From contig VZTI01003255.1 of NCBI GenBank assembly GCA_013397865.1, positions 186,001 through 250,000 on the forward strand: a stretch of DNA of 64,000 bases, written 5' to 3'. Under the pieces are notes generated by a model. It was given only the letters and a program-made list of their open reading frames with translations. It was not told the DNA's origin and did no database searches. Made by a program: the position numbers and the translations under genes. Shown here piece after piece: positions 38,255-53,012 of the stretch (its first letter is position 1; each line of letters starts with the position of its first letter). This stretch comes from Struthidea cinerea (Eukaryota; Chordata; Aves; Passeriformes; Corcoracidae).

Positions 38255-40514
38255 GTAAGTATGACTGCCACAGTGAATACAAAAGATGATAGAAAAATTG
38301 CAGTATTGGAAAACTTAAGTTATGACTATAGTATATTTCTATATATATAAGGAATAGCTACTGAACTACTGCCAGAAATGGCTGCAACCCAAAATATTGA
38401 AAAACATACTGTATTAAGGAACATATGATTGGCACTCATTTTTTAAAGCTAAATTCTGGTGGTGCCTTTTCGCCAGCCTCACTGCCACTGATTGATTTCA
38501 AATAAAGCAACAACCTAAAAATATACCATTCTTTAATTTAATTTCCAAGTAATTTGTTTCTTGTTGCTCCAACTTTCATAATTCATCTCTGCCAGATTTT
38601 TTCATAGTTTTCTGAATCTCAGACGAGTTTCTTAATTCTCCTCTAATCTTGCCTACATGTCTCCCAGGTGTTGTTGCCTTATTTATCTTCCTTTTCAGTG
38701 AAGCAGCACAACCAGGAACACCCACACCCACCAATAAAACTAGCCATAATTCTGAAGTGTTAAAACCCCTGGAACACAACTCCTTGCCTAGAAAGAATCT
38801 TGGTCCTTTCCTTTTCTTTTTTTGTCTTCTCCTCACCCCTCTTTCTGATAACTTCTTACCCTTTGGAAAAATTACTGACGAGGATCTCCAGAAAACATTA
38901 TGAAGATGAGCAACACACCATTTCTCTCTCAAAACCCACCGAATTCTCAAATGATTTGCAATGAAGTTTATACCTACTTATGACTGTGATTAGAAATTAG
39001 AGATTAATAATGATTGACATGAACATTCCACAAAGAATCTGCAATTAGAGCAGCACAAATGAACAGGGGAAAAATACAAAGGAACTATGATGCCACTCAG
39101 ACCTCTCCTTTTCTATAAAATTAATGAAATGCTTCCAATTTCATTTTCTGATCTGAAAAGTATTCTGCTGGAAAGAACCCAAATGATGGCAAGTATGCCA
39201 GATTTCTAATAAAATATTTGCATTTTAACAGTAACATTCTCCATTCTGATTGTATGCATTTTTTTTTCCTTTTTATATAGTTTAGGTCAAAAAGAGATGT
39301 TATTAAGCATAAAAAGGCAAAAATGTATGAATAATAGCTACATAATCAGTGCCATTCATCAAGTGAGCAGAAGAAGCCTTGACAAGCGTGATATAGATGC
39401 AGAGCACAACACTTTATGTATATATAAGAAATAAATATTTTTTTAATGTTTTGATAATCTTCATATTCACTGTCCTCCGTAAGTTTTCCATGAGATGTTG
39501 ATTCAGCTACAGCTGTTTGAAGTCACACAGTTACTACAGTCTCAAGACAGTAAACTTTAACGTGAATAGAAATGATCCTTTACAATCCTAACTCACAACT
39601 CTCCATTGCCTGCAAGGATAAGATGCCAGTGAGGATTAGCAATAATAAATAGCATTTTTCCTTACAGAAGACAAAGGAAGGAGAAACTAGACAAAGCTAC
39701 TCACATTATTTGCTCTAAGCCTCACTGTTTCCAAATGGGTAAATACAGTTACAGCCCGAGAACTGCACCTATGATCAAGCTGAACATCTCAGACTGAGTG
39801 ACTCCAGGTGACTGAATCCCTGCAATCCTTTGGAGTAGAAAGCAGTGTGAATCTTTGAGTCCTTTGCCTGGGTTTCCTGACCTGGGGAGACAGATGACTC
39901 GCATCAGTTGAGACTCAACACGACAGCTAATGTGTAGATGATGTGGAGACCTGGGTAATTGCCTGAAGGATGATCTCAATACAGTCAACTGAAGACTGTC
40001 AATATAGTCTTCAATCTCTTCCAAGTGAAAATATCCATCCCGAGTCAAGTTAAAAACCCATCTAAGCCTCTTACAGACCAAGAACCCAGAACCCTTCTCC
40101 CCAGAAAAAACTCAAAATTTAGTAATCCTGGGAATAATTTCTTTTGGCCAGTGGAATCTTTCACATTTATATCATTTTGCAAAATCACAAACAAGGGAAT
40201 ATGCTGGAACTCCAGATATATTGTTATAGAAGAAATGCAGGGACCTCATCTGAAAAACAGAGGAATTCAAAAAAATTTCACAAAATAGCTAAAGATTATT
40301 TATGTTTTTGTATCTCTGGCAGCAACTGCTATGGAAATTAAACATAAATACATGATTTTTAATGAAGACTCTCTTATCCTCTAGAAAACTATTGTGTATA
40401 CAAGTACACAAACACTTGAGCAGTCCTTGAGAGAATGTCTTCATGGTGTTCTATATTACAGTGAATGACAAGTTTGTCACTGATGACAGCAGGTATTCAA
40501 ACAGGTTCATACAG

Positions 40515-40530
40515 GAGAGAGAGAGAGAGA
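40515..40530 (+). repeat. (GA)8 microsatellite
   Basis: Eight perfect GA units; short and unremarkable. Confidence 0.85.
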
Positions 40531-42971
40531 ATGACATGCACTTTAAGAAGCCTCAGCATTACGTCTGTCATAATTTATATGACATTATTTTTACTGATTA
40601 AATGAAAATAACTATCATTTACAATAAATGCACATACAGACATTCTATTTTATATGCACTTATAATAAATACCTCTAAAAATTATTGCAACCTTTTTTAA
40701 TGCTTTTAAAAGACTGACACTTTCAGATTTTGCTTTGTTCTGTTAGCTCATTTTTATATACGCCTAAAAAAGAATTGTTCTTTTTAAAATACAACTTGAA
40801 ATCACTGGAATATTTGAATACCAATAAAAACTTACTGCTGGGGACCCAACTACCTGTGCTGCTTACTGCAGGCCACTGAAATTAATAATGTAATGGCTTA
40901 TGGGTAATAAAATATTGATATTGTTAAGAGACAAATTACTGCCAAAGGAAAAATGATTTGTCTTGTAAACATAGCTTGTATAATAGTTTACATATTAGGT
41001 AGGGCAAAAACCTATTCAGTGCCAAAAGATTTCCACCTCATTATATTTTCTCCTTCAGGACAACTTTAAATGTATTTTCAGCCATTCTTACATGTATTTT
41101 TCAAAATAACACCACCACTTTTATTATTTTTATAGTGCCAGAGGGAATTACTCCTTATTTTGATTGTATGTATTTATTAAACCAGCTTGTTTTTATGATT
41201 AGGAGAACTATCTTCTTGATAGCATAGCACAATCTTTAACCAAAGTTACACAGGCAGCGTCCTTGGCTGTGTTACATCTTTTCTCCCTCTCTCTTTTTTT
41301 TCTTTTTCTTTGTTTCCTTCACATTTCTTCACCTTTACTGAGACAGCCCCCAAATATGTCTTTTGTGGCTTAAGTTTATGTCATCTCCCCAGTCCAGACA
41401 TACTGACCTACAATATAGACAGATACATATTTCTATGTTTTTTAGTAATTCTTCCTTCTTCCCTTTCTCTTTTGCATTGTGAGGATGTCAGTCTCTGTAA
41501 TCCTGACATCTCCGCACATCCTTATGAGCTGCTTTTTTCACCTTTTCCATAATATCAAGATATGATCCATGGCTCAAATGCAAGCTCAAGAGCAAGACAT
41601 CTTATTTAGAGAATGGCACTATGAGAGAAGCACCTTTCTCTCTCTAAGCATATGAACACACAGTCCTGGAAGTCTTGGGGCTGACCCACTGGTAGTGCAC
41701 GCCAACCACAGATCTCCAAATGCACGTGTATGTGCACATGTATCACAAATATATTTAGGCACATGCATAATAGATAAATATAGATGTTCAGAAAAACTCT
41801 ATTGATGATATCCTGTTGTCTAATTTTAATTTGATTTTAATCTGATGTATGTTGATGCCATATGGATACTCACATGATAAAGAAACTCAAGAATAATGAG
41901 TGACAATAAAATCTCAGAAAATCAGACAAAACAAACACAAAATACAATATTTAGTCCATAAAATGGAGAATCTGCCAGAGCTTGTCAATATTCTGTTGAG
42001 AAATCCTGTAGCATGGTACGTCAGAAGCTCACTGAAATGAAGAGCCTCTGTGAGGGTTTACCAATCCATCCATGCACTCTACGCTGCCCGATCAATAGGT
42101 GATGAATTCTTACAAAGTGACACTATCAGCAAGGGAAGTGTTTGTATTAATGAAGAAAAAAGGGGACTTAAGGAAGAAAATCCTCATACGGTTGCTTCAC
42201 ATCAGCTTAAAATTCTTAAAGGAACTGAGTCTGGACTGTTACTGTGTGGGGAATATTGCATGTGAAAGTCCAAAGGACAAGTTTAGTAGGAAGAAACTCA
42301 ACAACATATGCATTCTGGAGCATTCAATGTTATCTCATTAAGAGGGATTTTTTTTATTAATAGCTGTTATTATTTTTGAAATACCAACCTTTTTTTAGCA
42401 GTATAGCACTATCTGGGGATTTTATTCTAGCATAAGGTCTGATTAAGTTTGAGACTACATATACACACAATAAAAAGGACAGATCCGGCATGGAAAACAT
42501 AAAGCTTAGAAAACTGAACGCAATAAGTGCTTCAACAGTGTAAGTGCTCAGGCAATCATCTGGGACTGTTACCAAGAAAGCAATATAACTGATTTTACTC
42601 ACTTATGGTTGTTATATATTTACTGCATCGAAGCGAAATGTCAAAGCTCCTGTACTGTAAAACTGTAGTGAATAGCAGCATTACAGAGCTGAGCAGCTGC
42701 TCTGTGGTGCACTTGCTGAGGAGAAACAGAGAAAAGTACATCTCCACTCTATCTCTGTAAAGCTTATAAAAAAACCCCAAGAGAACCTTGAACAGAGGCC
42801 CCATATGATCATCTACTGATTTGAATGGACATCTGGGTTTGGGGCTCACTCCCAGGCTTGGGGTTGTACTTCATTCCTGAGCTCATCTGCACTTTTTTCC
42901 CCATGGAACCTGAGTGTGGTATTTCTACCTGCATGTCCTGTTGATTTAAACTTGCATTCTAGTATTTAAAC

Positions 42972-43020
42972 ATCCACATGGTCATAGTTGGAAAGGACTT
43001 TCACCTGGAGAAAACTAATC
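42972..43020 (-). mobile_element. Possible CR1 3' terminal remnant, antisense
   Basis: 'tggtcatagttggaaaggac' followed by 'tttcacctggag' resembles the complement of the CR1 3' end, whose usual form includes 'ggttggaaaggacct'. Only about 45 bases match and no upstream CR1 body continues, so this could be chance. Confidence 0.3.
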
Positions 43021-43162
43021 TGTAAAAGCACTTTATGGAGGACTGACTAGAAACATTCAGTAACTTTTTTCAGGCAGAACTGACATATATTTATGGTCAT
43101 CTATTTTAGTTCAGTCATAGATATTTACCTTCTTTCTCAGAAGAATGTCAGTTTTTTGTGGG

Positions 43163-43177
43163 TTTTTTTTTTTTTTT
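43163..43177 (+). repeat. T15 homopolymer
   Basis: Fifteen consecutive T preceded by another short T run. There is no adjacent retroelement body. Confidence 0.8.
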
Positions 43178-45589
43178 GTGTTGCTTGTAATTATCAGGTG
43201 ATAATGCCAAGTCAAGAAGCTTGTATCACATAAATGATTTTCAACAACACCAAACTTAGTAGAGCTCCTGGAAGTTAAGTTTATGCAGCTCTAATGCACA
43301 ATACACTCCTGTTCAAGGTGGCTTACTTATTTTGCACCCACTAAGAAAATGACCTTGGTTAAGAATCTTTGCAATTTTCTTATCCTGGTCATTTGACATT
43401 TGCTTTTTGTAGGTGGTTAAAACTGAACTCAGACAAGAATTGACATCAGTTCCAAAACTCTATTTTTCTCTACAGGAAATCTTGTACAAGGTTCTCATGT
43501 TCAAACTGGGTAAAAGCACTGTCATTTAAGTAATGGGCAGTACATTTCTTTTAGTGGAAAATACTTTGGGTGCCTATTGCCTTGGGAAACAAGCAGAGAA
43601 GCCACAACTGAGAATCAGACACTACTGCTGTGAAGAAGAATATGTTTCGTGCTTCCTTTTTTTCTTTCTCAAACTACTAGGGAGATGAAGCTTTTAGCAA
43701 AAAATGGACATCCGTCTTAGTAAGAGTTATGAGATTTTACTGCAAGCCTCTGTTACCTCAGATGTGAAGAACAATAGTTAACAATCAAGTTCTCCATTCA
43801 TTAGTCCTTCAAAACAATGCTAGCAATATAAGCAGACAAAAAGAAAAAAAACAAACAAAAAAACAATTATTAAAACAAAAAGGCCTCTTAAAAGATAGGT
43901 GACAGGACATGTAACAGATAAGTTTATTAAAGAGTCAACTGATTAGCAAATATTAGCAATTTCTTTTTGTATTCCTAAGGTGCAAAACCTGCATTGACTT
44001 CTTCACTGACTCTGCAGAAACAGGAGGGTCTGAAATCAGAGGATTTCTGAAACTGGTACATGAACCACATCAAGAAACATCAAAGGTTAAAAGTTTTATA
44101 TGCTTCAGTATTCTCAACCGGTACATAACTACTTATCTGAACATAATTTAATGTGTACAGTTGCCTAATTTAAAGAATGCAAGACATATTTTAGGAGTTG
44201 ATTTTGATTTTATCTTTTATGATATCAGGGAAAGAATATGTATTTTTGTTTAAACTAGACAAAGACTAAAATTGTTCTTTGCTCTGTCCTCCACTGAATT
44301 TTGAACAGTGGCAGCAAGTTACTCAAGTTATCTGGGTTACATGTGCCTCAGGTAAACTTTTGGCTTTGTAAAATAATCTACAGACAGTTTTACACTACTT
44401 AGTTTACAGAACTTTACCCTATGGTATATCTTGAATCACGCACCATAGGTAGTAAAAAAAAAATCGATGATCTTCCGTGTAGTCTTCAGTAACTTTTTGT
44501 AGTCTATAAGGCAAAGATAAACCCCTTTCACTCTGAGTGACATGAAAAATAAGAATTACAGTCTTAACTGGTAGACATTGTTTAAACAATAGTAATTAGT
44601 TGTCGTAGTATATTTATGTATCTATACAAACTCTTCAAAAGTGAATTTTAATTTTTTTGTTTGCCTTGCATTTGCTCTTTCTGACAACTGCAGAAGTTTT
44701 ACTTTCTAATTGTGACTGTATAAATTTGCAAATATAAAACCTACTCAGTTTTTGACAAATGTTTATTTGTAAGCTAGTAAATGCACAGATTTCTAGCTTT
44801 GCAGTTCGCTTTGTAACAGCTTAAATAAATCTGAGTCATTTGCTTTTCTGAATTCTGAAATCATGTGAGCAAAACTGTTAAATCAGCAGTTTCCACACAA
44901 AATTACCTGGGAGGATAGGACCTGGGAGTTGTGCTTTTGCATAAGGTTGTGAAAATATTTCTGTTGCTTTTATGTGCTCTGATGAGCCTCATTTAAGACA
45001 ACAATGTACAACTTTTGGAGTGGGCTACTGTCATCTTGGAGAAAAAGTGGTTTCTCTTCTCTTTTAGTACTCTTTGTTGGGCATACTTAAACTTGTTGTT
45101 TATTTGTTAGTCATGGTGGTGTGTTTTGCTACATTGATACACCCCCAATTACACATAATTTTTATTACTCACCCTCACTCAAGTCAGTAATGAGCAAGAA
45201 GTCATTACCCATCCATTCAGTATCTATCTGTCTTTTGTTAGTGACAGTGGCCCACAATTAAAAGCCTTTTTAAAATTCACTTCTTTATCTCAGATACAAT
45301 GCATTTTGATACACTTTAAAAAGAAGCATTTATCCTTTTTTTTTAAAATTCTTGAGATATTGCTTGACATTTTTAGGAGAATACTCAGACTGTTGTTTTA
45401 TCTCTGTATGTCATTGGATCATCTTTAGCTGTAGTACATCAATATTTTGACACCCAACATGGAGTACGTAGGGAACAAATTAAGGAGGAAAAAGAAAATC
45501 CCTCAACAACCCCCCAAAAAAATTCTTTTTTCATTTAATTTGTGACCTTTGCAGACTTAAAAAAATAAGTGGTTTGAACCAACTTGGGC

Positions 45590-46140
45590 CTTGTTCAGCA
45601 TTCAGATGTGGCTCCATATCTCTGATTTGAAAAAGCCATTTGGAATCAAATTAATGACGGTGCTATACTCCAGAAATGTTTTTGCCTGAATGATATGCAG
45701 GTCTCACTTCACAAAGAGGGCCACACACAACAGAGCAGTGATTAAAAACATTAAAGATATGGAAGTTTCTTGTGAGAGAATTGAATATTTCACATAAAGA
45801 GAGCCAGAGCTTGATGAAATACTCAGTTCCTTTGTATCTTTACTCATTCATGTGGCATAAAATTAAGAACAAAAGGGACTTCTTGATTAATGGTCTCTGC
45901 TAATCATTCCAGTAGAATACACAGAGACATTTTTTATTTGATTCCACTACCAAATTAAGTTTGCGTTAATCATAAATGTCACTTGCACAAAAATCACACA
46001 TAAATATTCACAGTGATCTATATTTTATCAGTTATAACAGAATGCTTGGCAGCCAGCGTAGGTTTAAACAAGCAATTAGTGAATAAGTTATTAAACATTT
46101 TTAAAAAATGTGATGCATGAAACCTGAATTAGAGGACTTC
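45590..46140. promoter_or_regulatory. Candidate conserved non-coding element / enhancer
   Basis: A repeat-free stretch with homeodomain-like ATTAAT and TTAATCAT cores and no homopolymer expansions, embedded in low-complexity AT-rich surroundings. Stops are frequent in all frames. The call rests only on the texture of the sequence. Confidence 0.2.
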
Positions 46141-46955
46141 AAAGAAACTTAACAGTGTCTTGATTATACAGGTGCCTGAGCTGGAGACAGATTTACTGTA
46201 TATGAAAAAAAAAGAATATGCATTAGAACCTAAAATGCCACAGAATTTTCTTTCCTTACTTTTCTTTCAATCTCTCTGATAAAGACTTTTGAAAATCCAT
46301 TTGCTAAATCCCACAAAAGCAATTTCTGAGTGTTTTTGTTAGATTTGAATTTGTATTGGTTTTCCTCATGCCTCCTTTCTTTGCTCTAAATTATCATTTT
46401 TCAATCCTGTTTATGACCATAAATTTCATGGAAAACAATGTCCATAGAAAATCTCTTAACACAGTATATATATATTTTAATTTTACTTTTCAGTATTCAC
46501 AAAAAAGCTGCCTTGGTGTTAATTTATCAAGGCACAATATAAACAATGGAGGGATTTTTTTTCATATTTTGGCTCCCATGGGCTAATTCTTTTCTCTTTA
46601 AATAGGATTATTGTTTACAGATTCCTAATCAGGCTTTGTGGAAATCTGTTGTTACCTAGTGTGAATAAGAGCTACAAAGCTTAATGCTCTGTCATTTATC
46701 TGAGCAAACTCCAAGAAATGGTCATGCACAAATTGATAAAAATTGAGTCTGGAAGAATAAACCAAAAGCAAGAGGTTACCCTGTAGAACCTCACCCCTGA
46801 GCTATTAGCAGTTAAGATCAATACAATAGTGTACAATGGAGAAAGGTCTTCAACTGTGTGTGGAATGAGTGTTCAGGTATTTAATCTGGAGGTGAAATAC
46901 TGCCTCTTTAAACCTGAGAGGCTTTGTGTCTGGGACAGGTACTATATATTACTTT

Positions 46956-46974
46956 TGTGTGTGTGTGCGTGTGT
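46956..46974 (+). repeat. Imperfect (GT)n microsatellite
   Basis: About nine GT units with one GC interruption, followed by a TATACA/CACGTATATA stretch. Confidence 0.8.
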
Positions 46975-49900
46975 ATACAACACACGTATATATAAGAAGT
47001 TACACTGGATGGTTGCACGAGATATCAGGGTTAAGGCTTACAAAAAGCCGGTGGGTGGAAGAACTGCAATTGTTTCTGTTAAGAACATCACACATGGTTA
47101 TGACTTTTCTTCAATTCTCAGTTAATTTCTCTAAGATTAATATCAATCACAGACTAGGGCATTTCCTGGGGTTTAATTTTTGACTAGGGTTTAACACCCA
47201 AAATATAATTTTCAGCTATACGCCATTCCCAGGCATTCCTTAACCTCCCGACAGTGCCTCAATGTGTGTTGCTTAATTAACATTACATTAAATATGATAG
47301 TTTAGAGATATTTCATTATCAGAATTGAGTAAAAACTTTTCCTTTCACTTTCCTGTATCTGGCACACTTATGGTTTTGTAAAATTGAAAGTCTACAAGCT
47401 GTGACATAGTCTGGATCTCATAGATTGATAGCTACTTTGTTCATATTTGCATTGTACCAAAATGTTTCCCCTGCTAGCCCAAAGGCTGCAGTGAGGCAAC
47501 TAAATTCTAAAACAGAGAATCTAGAACACAGGTTCCTCAGACCTGCAGCTAACAAGAAGTAGGATTCTGAGAGTCCACATCACTGCCCTTAGGCTCATCC
47601 CTTTAGTAGATGGTCAAGGCAGTCTGTATATTTCTTATCCATTAAGGAAAATTCATTAACAATAGCACATTCCATTCTTAAAATTAAGATGTAATCAGCA
47701 GTGCAAATGAACTTGTCGGATGCTGGTTGGTTTTCAGCTCTGAAACTGAATGAATTTGGCTTCCACTGTTCACTTTGTTGGTCAAATAAGATTGGTTAAA
47801 TTTGTTGGTGAACCTCACTCATCTGCAACATTTAGTTTTATATCTCCTGTTTTTAAAAAAAAAGTTCACTCATAAATTAAATTAGAACTACTGCTTCCTT
47901 CCTTGGCTATTCAAATTATTTACAGAAAGTGAATGTGTGAATATTTAATCTTCCATTTGTGTCTAATTCAGCCTACAGCCAAGAGGATGAGATAGCATTA
48001 AAGCATACTGACTGGGAAGGATTCTAGGAAAAAAAATTGATTTACAAACCTGAACTAGACAAATTTTTATCATTTTAACTCTTTCCGGTCCACACTCAGC
48101 CTAGCACTGCTATTTGACAGCCTTAACCTGTGAATTCATACCTTGTCCTGTTATTGTGGTTTTTATTGCACAGTATTTTAGGATACTATGGGTGGGAAGC
48201 AGTAGCATGCCAGATACTCACCAGTACAGGGAAAAAGAAAAAAAAAAAGACTCTTACTTCTTTCTGAAACAACCTATGAGATGAGATAAGGCACAAAAAT
48301 CAATACAGGGGAATACTGAAGAGGTAGTAGTCCCCAAAATACCTGATTGTTTAACTATTATCAATACATTGTAGGCAGCATTATAAATTCAATTCTTAAA
48401 GTGAAGAGAAGATCATGAAGTAACCTTTTAAATAAAGAGGAAGTGACACCATGAAAAAAGTAATAAGGTGTTTGGATAATTTAATAGAATAACTATGATA
48501 ATTGCTTGAAATTTGATTTATTTACTATAGTTTTTGTTCAGTTTTAATGTTAATATAAACTCAGATTGTCCATGAAGGAAATCTTGTCCCTAACTGTGAG
48601 CCAACAGGAAAGTTTCTTAGTCTCTTCTTACATATTAATATTGTATATGGTTCATGGTTCGTTATGTACCTTGGAAAAACATAATTAATGTTGCTCCTGT
48701 CAACAGACCTTGAAAACTGTCTCAGTAAGGATGGGGGTAATAAAAAGTAATAATATCAGAGGCATCATAAAAATAATCATTCATCCATATTTCCCTTCAT
48801 TTATCAGATTAGGAATGATGGAATTAAATGCCAGGTAATTGTCTCCTGCATCTACTTATCTTGAAGACTGGAAAATGGCTTATTTGCTTGTTATTTAGTC
48901 CATAAAATTTTACCTCTGCCACAAACTTTTATTCATTTGAAAAAGGAAATTTTAGTGATCATTAAGTTAAAATTTACATCAAAGAATATTGCCTTCTAGT
49001 TCAGACCAAAATTAGAATTAAGTACCTATGAATATTGGAAGAAATGCAAACTTTCATATGGGCAATTCAGGGATCATTTCTCATATTTGTTATTTCACTA
49101 TAAATAATTCCACGAAGACTTGCTATTATAAAGGCCCAATCCACAGAAGACATTGCCTGATTTTCTACAGTGACCATATATATTTTTCTACAGAATATTT
49201 TTTGCAAGTGTTTCTCTTATCATATCAATAAATAGTCATTCTGAACTATCATGCTAAATCCCGAAAATTTAAAATGCAAAATCTTTGTTTCTAAAAGAAT
49301 GCTCAAGTACTTCATAAATTTTTCTGTACAGATTTTCCTACCAAAATTACTAATGTGAACTAAAAAGTAGGAATACAAAAATGGGGTAGAGTCTCAAATA
49401 ATTATGAATACCTACGAGTCTTATTCTTTCCTCATGTGAAGTGTATATTTTGCTAGAACTATACCTGATTGACTTAGCTGTGAAAACAAATAAAACCAAT
49501 AGCATAACCAATGGACTGTATTAAAAATATTGTATTGCAGCACTTCAGTGAACAAGTAGCTACATTTTTATTATCCGATACATCTAAATTATTAGGTTGA
49601 AATGATCAAAATAATTATTTTGGATTGAAGCAATATTTATTTAGAGTTCCAATGTGTGTTGGAAGTTAAAACATACTTTGGTTTAGCTGAATAATATGAA
49701 GTGTCATTATATGTGAATTTTGTAAAACATTTACCTCAGGTTTCAATAAAATTATTCTATTCAGAGTTAAAGACTAAGAAGAAGGCATACTGTAAGAATA
49801 TAGAACTCCATAACTTGTCAAATATTTCCATTATCTACATCTATTTCAGAATTTTTAGAGCCAAATAATGTGTGTTCCCAGACTTCAGCTGAAAGCAAGA

Positions 49901-52900
49901 TTCCCTACCATTCCCAGTCAAGGTAAATTTGGTTCCAGTGTAGTCTCCAGGCAGCACAAACACAACAGTAGATGAATGTGCACATATTTTAGCAGAACAT
50001 AGAGCAAAACAAAATCAAGCAAGGCAGTGGATAGATAATCCTGTAATAAAAAAATATGTTACAGAAAAAATAAGGTGCAGCTTTTCCTCACTTCATAAAA
50101 TGATGATCCTCATTGTTTTCCAACAATTTTTCCAACACATTTTATGGATGCCGCTTACACAAATCTTGGGAGGTTAATCTGGATAAAGTTAAAACTAAGC
50201 TTTTCTGGCCCTCAGGCACCTAAGTCTTGGCAGTCTCCTGCTGTTTGCTATCAATGCAAAAACCTGCATTACTTCTGTATCCCATGAGAACTATTTAGTA
50301 TTCAGTACTGTGCCTTTTTATGCTGTCTTCAAAGGTTTTCATTTCATTTTATGTAGTTAGACTGTACTGTAAGGGGCTGATATCGCAACCTTGCTTGTCT
50401 CAGATGTTTTTTGCAACGCATAACAGAGCTTCACCCACCAGCAACACTGTAGCTAATATCTGTTAATATTTCCATGTTAAGCTCCTACACTCAATATTTA
50501 ACAACACAGCTGAAAAAATCTCAGGGGTGAAAGCTGACATTGAAAATGAGTTAATAGGCAAGAAAAGTCTGATGGTTTCTCTGAAAATACACTATATTCA
50601 GTGCCACTCAGCAGGCTTATATATATTAGTTTTCTGAATGCCTTTTTTGCTCAAGAACATCTGGGAAAATTTACTTACAATTGTCACTTGAGCTTTTTGA
50701 CTACTGCAGGCTCCTCTTTTATTTTTTTTTTGTCATTGTAAAGAACTTCTAAATTATATTATATGTTGATACACCTTATGTATTATGTTTTGTTTCCTAA
50801 GTAGAATGAAAAATGATTGGCCATACTAATGATAAATATATAGTATAGAATATTAGCTGGTTTTATACATCAATTAAAACTTAGAATTAGGGTTTTGCTT
50901 CTATATAACACACATACACACGCAGAGATGGCTATCTCCATTAAGAAATTAGCAGTTATCAATGGTAGCTGCATCACAGTACCTTAGAAACATAAATTAA
51001 TGTTTTTTATTAGTCGAAAATTCTGTAGCATCTCAGAATTCATGGTGATAACATTTATCAAACTCTGACTTTTCACTGCTGCTAACTTGTGTTATTGCAC
51101 ACAATCTGTGGAGGACAAACAAAATTTTTTTAAACTGATAATAGAAGAAGATCTGATCTTTTTTTCTATTTTATCCAGCCTGAATTACTAGTTGCGGAAT
51201 GGGATTTTCAGGGAGGAACTCAAAAATGAATTCCACTTCTCTCTTATTTCTGATTTTATGCATCTAGATTTGCACAGGCTCTTGGAATTTGTGAGAATAA
51301 ATAATGCTTTGTAATTTAATTCTTTACTTAAATTAAAACTAGGAGAAACTAAGATACCTTCTTTCCATCCATGCCTTCCTTTCTTTCTCTGTAAATTGTT
51401 TTGAGGTTAAAATTTTTTCAAGTCATCCAAGACATTAAGGACACAAATCAAAATGAGTATCCCAAGAGGCTTCATTTTAGTGTTCAATAATTTCACTTTC
51501 ATCTTAAATTGTTAAGTCAAAACTGACACTAAGTAAGTGAGTGAAATAACCATTAAATTTCACTGCTTTCAACCTCAAGAAAACCTATCAATTAATTTGG
51601 TGTCTGCATGTTGTTGATTGTTAGGGACCTAATAAAAGAGAATTAAAAAGGCAGGTGCTCCCTCAAAATGTAAAGTCAAGTCCTCACACTTCAATTCTTG
51701 CCAACTTCACTGCATGTTTTTCATATTCTGCATTCTCAAATAGTGAAGGTTTGACTGAACTCCGGTAAAGTTATCTTTGATAAACATTGGTTAATTATAT
51801 CACCAGCACATTCTCTCCAGGGGTTTATTTATTTCATGATGATTCCTCAGTAATTACTCAAAGTCATTTCAGGAACTTTATCCTGTAGATGAGAAAAAGT
51901 TTTTCTTAATGAATATTTGGTCTTAGTGTTCGGGTTTTCTTTAAGATACCACAAACTGCTTTTCTATTTTAGCTATGTCAGTTCAAGTCATAGCAGGCAG
52001 TTACAGTAAGAACCAACTCAAATCTTTACAAGTCTTCTTTCAGAAAAAAAGTCACTCACAAAATGCTTTACAGTAAAAGCGAAGCTGTTCCAGAGCTTTA
52101 GGGCCAGCTTGCAGACAGGGGTAGCTTTTGTGTCCTTTTCACTGGAGAGCAAAATTGTTGACATGTGGAGTGCTATGGTTTACCAATTTAGCTGCAAGAC
52201 AAATTCTTGAGGCACAGGCTGTTGGACTATGTCAAAGTTAGTTTCACTTCACATTAGTTAAATATTAGACCATAAAACAAAGGCAAAGTTGGTAAGGCAA
52301 GTTACTGACAGGTTTCCAAAGAGCTGCAGAAAAAACATATTATTAAAAGCATATGATCATCATTCTGGTACATATACAAAATGTCACCTCATCTGAATTG
52401 AGTATCATGGCATTGAATATACAAATGCATCAAGTGAATTCTCCAATTTACAAGGTACCAATCATTTTAAGGTAAGTAGATTGGGATAGTGAACTATTAA
52501 GGACAAAATTTCAAATTTAGTTTTTGATAATTTTAAATGTTTACATGTTGAATCAATAGACTGCTGCAGAGATAAAGGATAAATTGTTTCCTTATGTTGA
52601 ATGCATTGTCCCAGCAATAAGAATTTTAGATCAGGTGCTGAAATGAGAAGAGTCTATTACACGGTTGCTAGTGTTTCTTAAACATATTTGTAAAAAAGTC
52701 TAAGAATGAAAGAAAAAAAAATTAAGCAGTGCCAAATCTTCAGTCATTCAGCAAAATAGTGGAACTGAGCTATCAGTTGATAATGTGTCCTGTCCTTAAA
52801 ACCATAATTGTCACTTTCCGCGCGTGGCTTTGCAGTGCCAGAGCACGATGCAGTGATCTTCCAAAAGCGTCTCCCCAGCGAAGCCGCTCGGCAGGATCAG

Positions 52901-52901
52901 C

Positions 52902-52936
52902 CACACACACACCCATGTACACATGCACACACATGG
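52902..52936 (+). repeat. CA-rich simple repeat inside the LTR
   Basis: Imperfect CA units broken by CCATGTA and ATG. It probably arose by expansion within the LTR U5 region, because the related LTR at 58.7 kb lacks it. Confidence 0.7.
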
Positions 52937-53006
52937 ATAGCTTCAGTAATACGGGTCGACGGCAAAGAGGCAGGAAGGGTTTCTGCACAGAGTTCCACAG
53001 GAGCAG

Positions 53007-53012
53007 TTTATT
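53007..53012 (-). terminator. LTR poly(A) signal AATAAA
   Basis: The hexamer on the minus strand sits at the same aligned position as the one at 58845-58850 in the related LTR. Confidence 0.55.

Larger units (their letters stand above)
36801..42971. other. Non-coding unique sequence
   Basis: No supported gene. It contains a T14 tract (37233-37246), a splice-bounded interval (38221-38254), a short GA repeat (40515-40530) and chance open frames up to 124 codons (38576-38950 minus, which starts at TTG). Confidence 0.5.
43021..52808. other. Non-coding unique sequence
   Basis: About 9.8 kb with no supported gene. It includes a T15 tract (43163-43177), an imperfect GT repeat (46956-46974), a conserved-element-like stretch (45590-46140) and chance open frames below 100 codons. 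Confidence 0.5.

Noticed and set aside
38576..38950. 124-codon minus frame and an 84-codon plus frame with a signal-peptide-like start
   Set aside because: Both begin at TTG, not ATG, overlap each other on opposite strands and have no recognisable family. The hydrophobic start is probably chance in T-rich sequence.
39749..40081. 110-codon minus-strand frame
   Set aside because: No domain or codon pattern supports it, and opposite-strand frames overlap its end.
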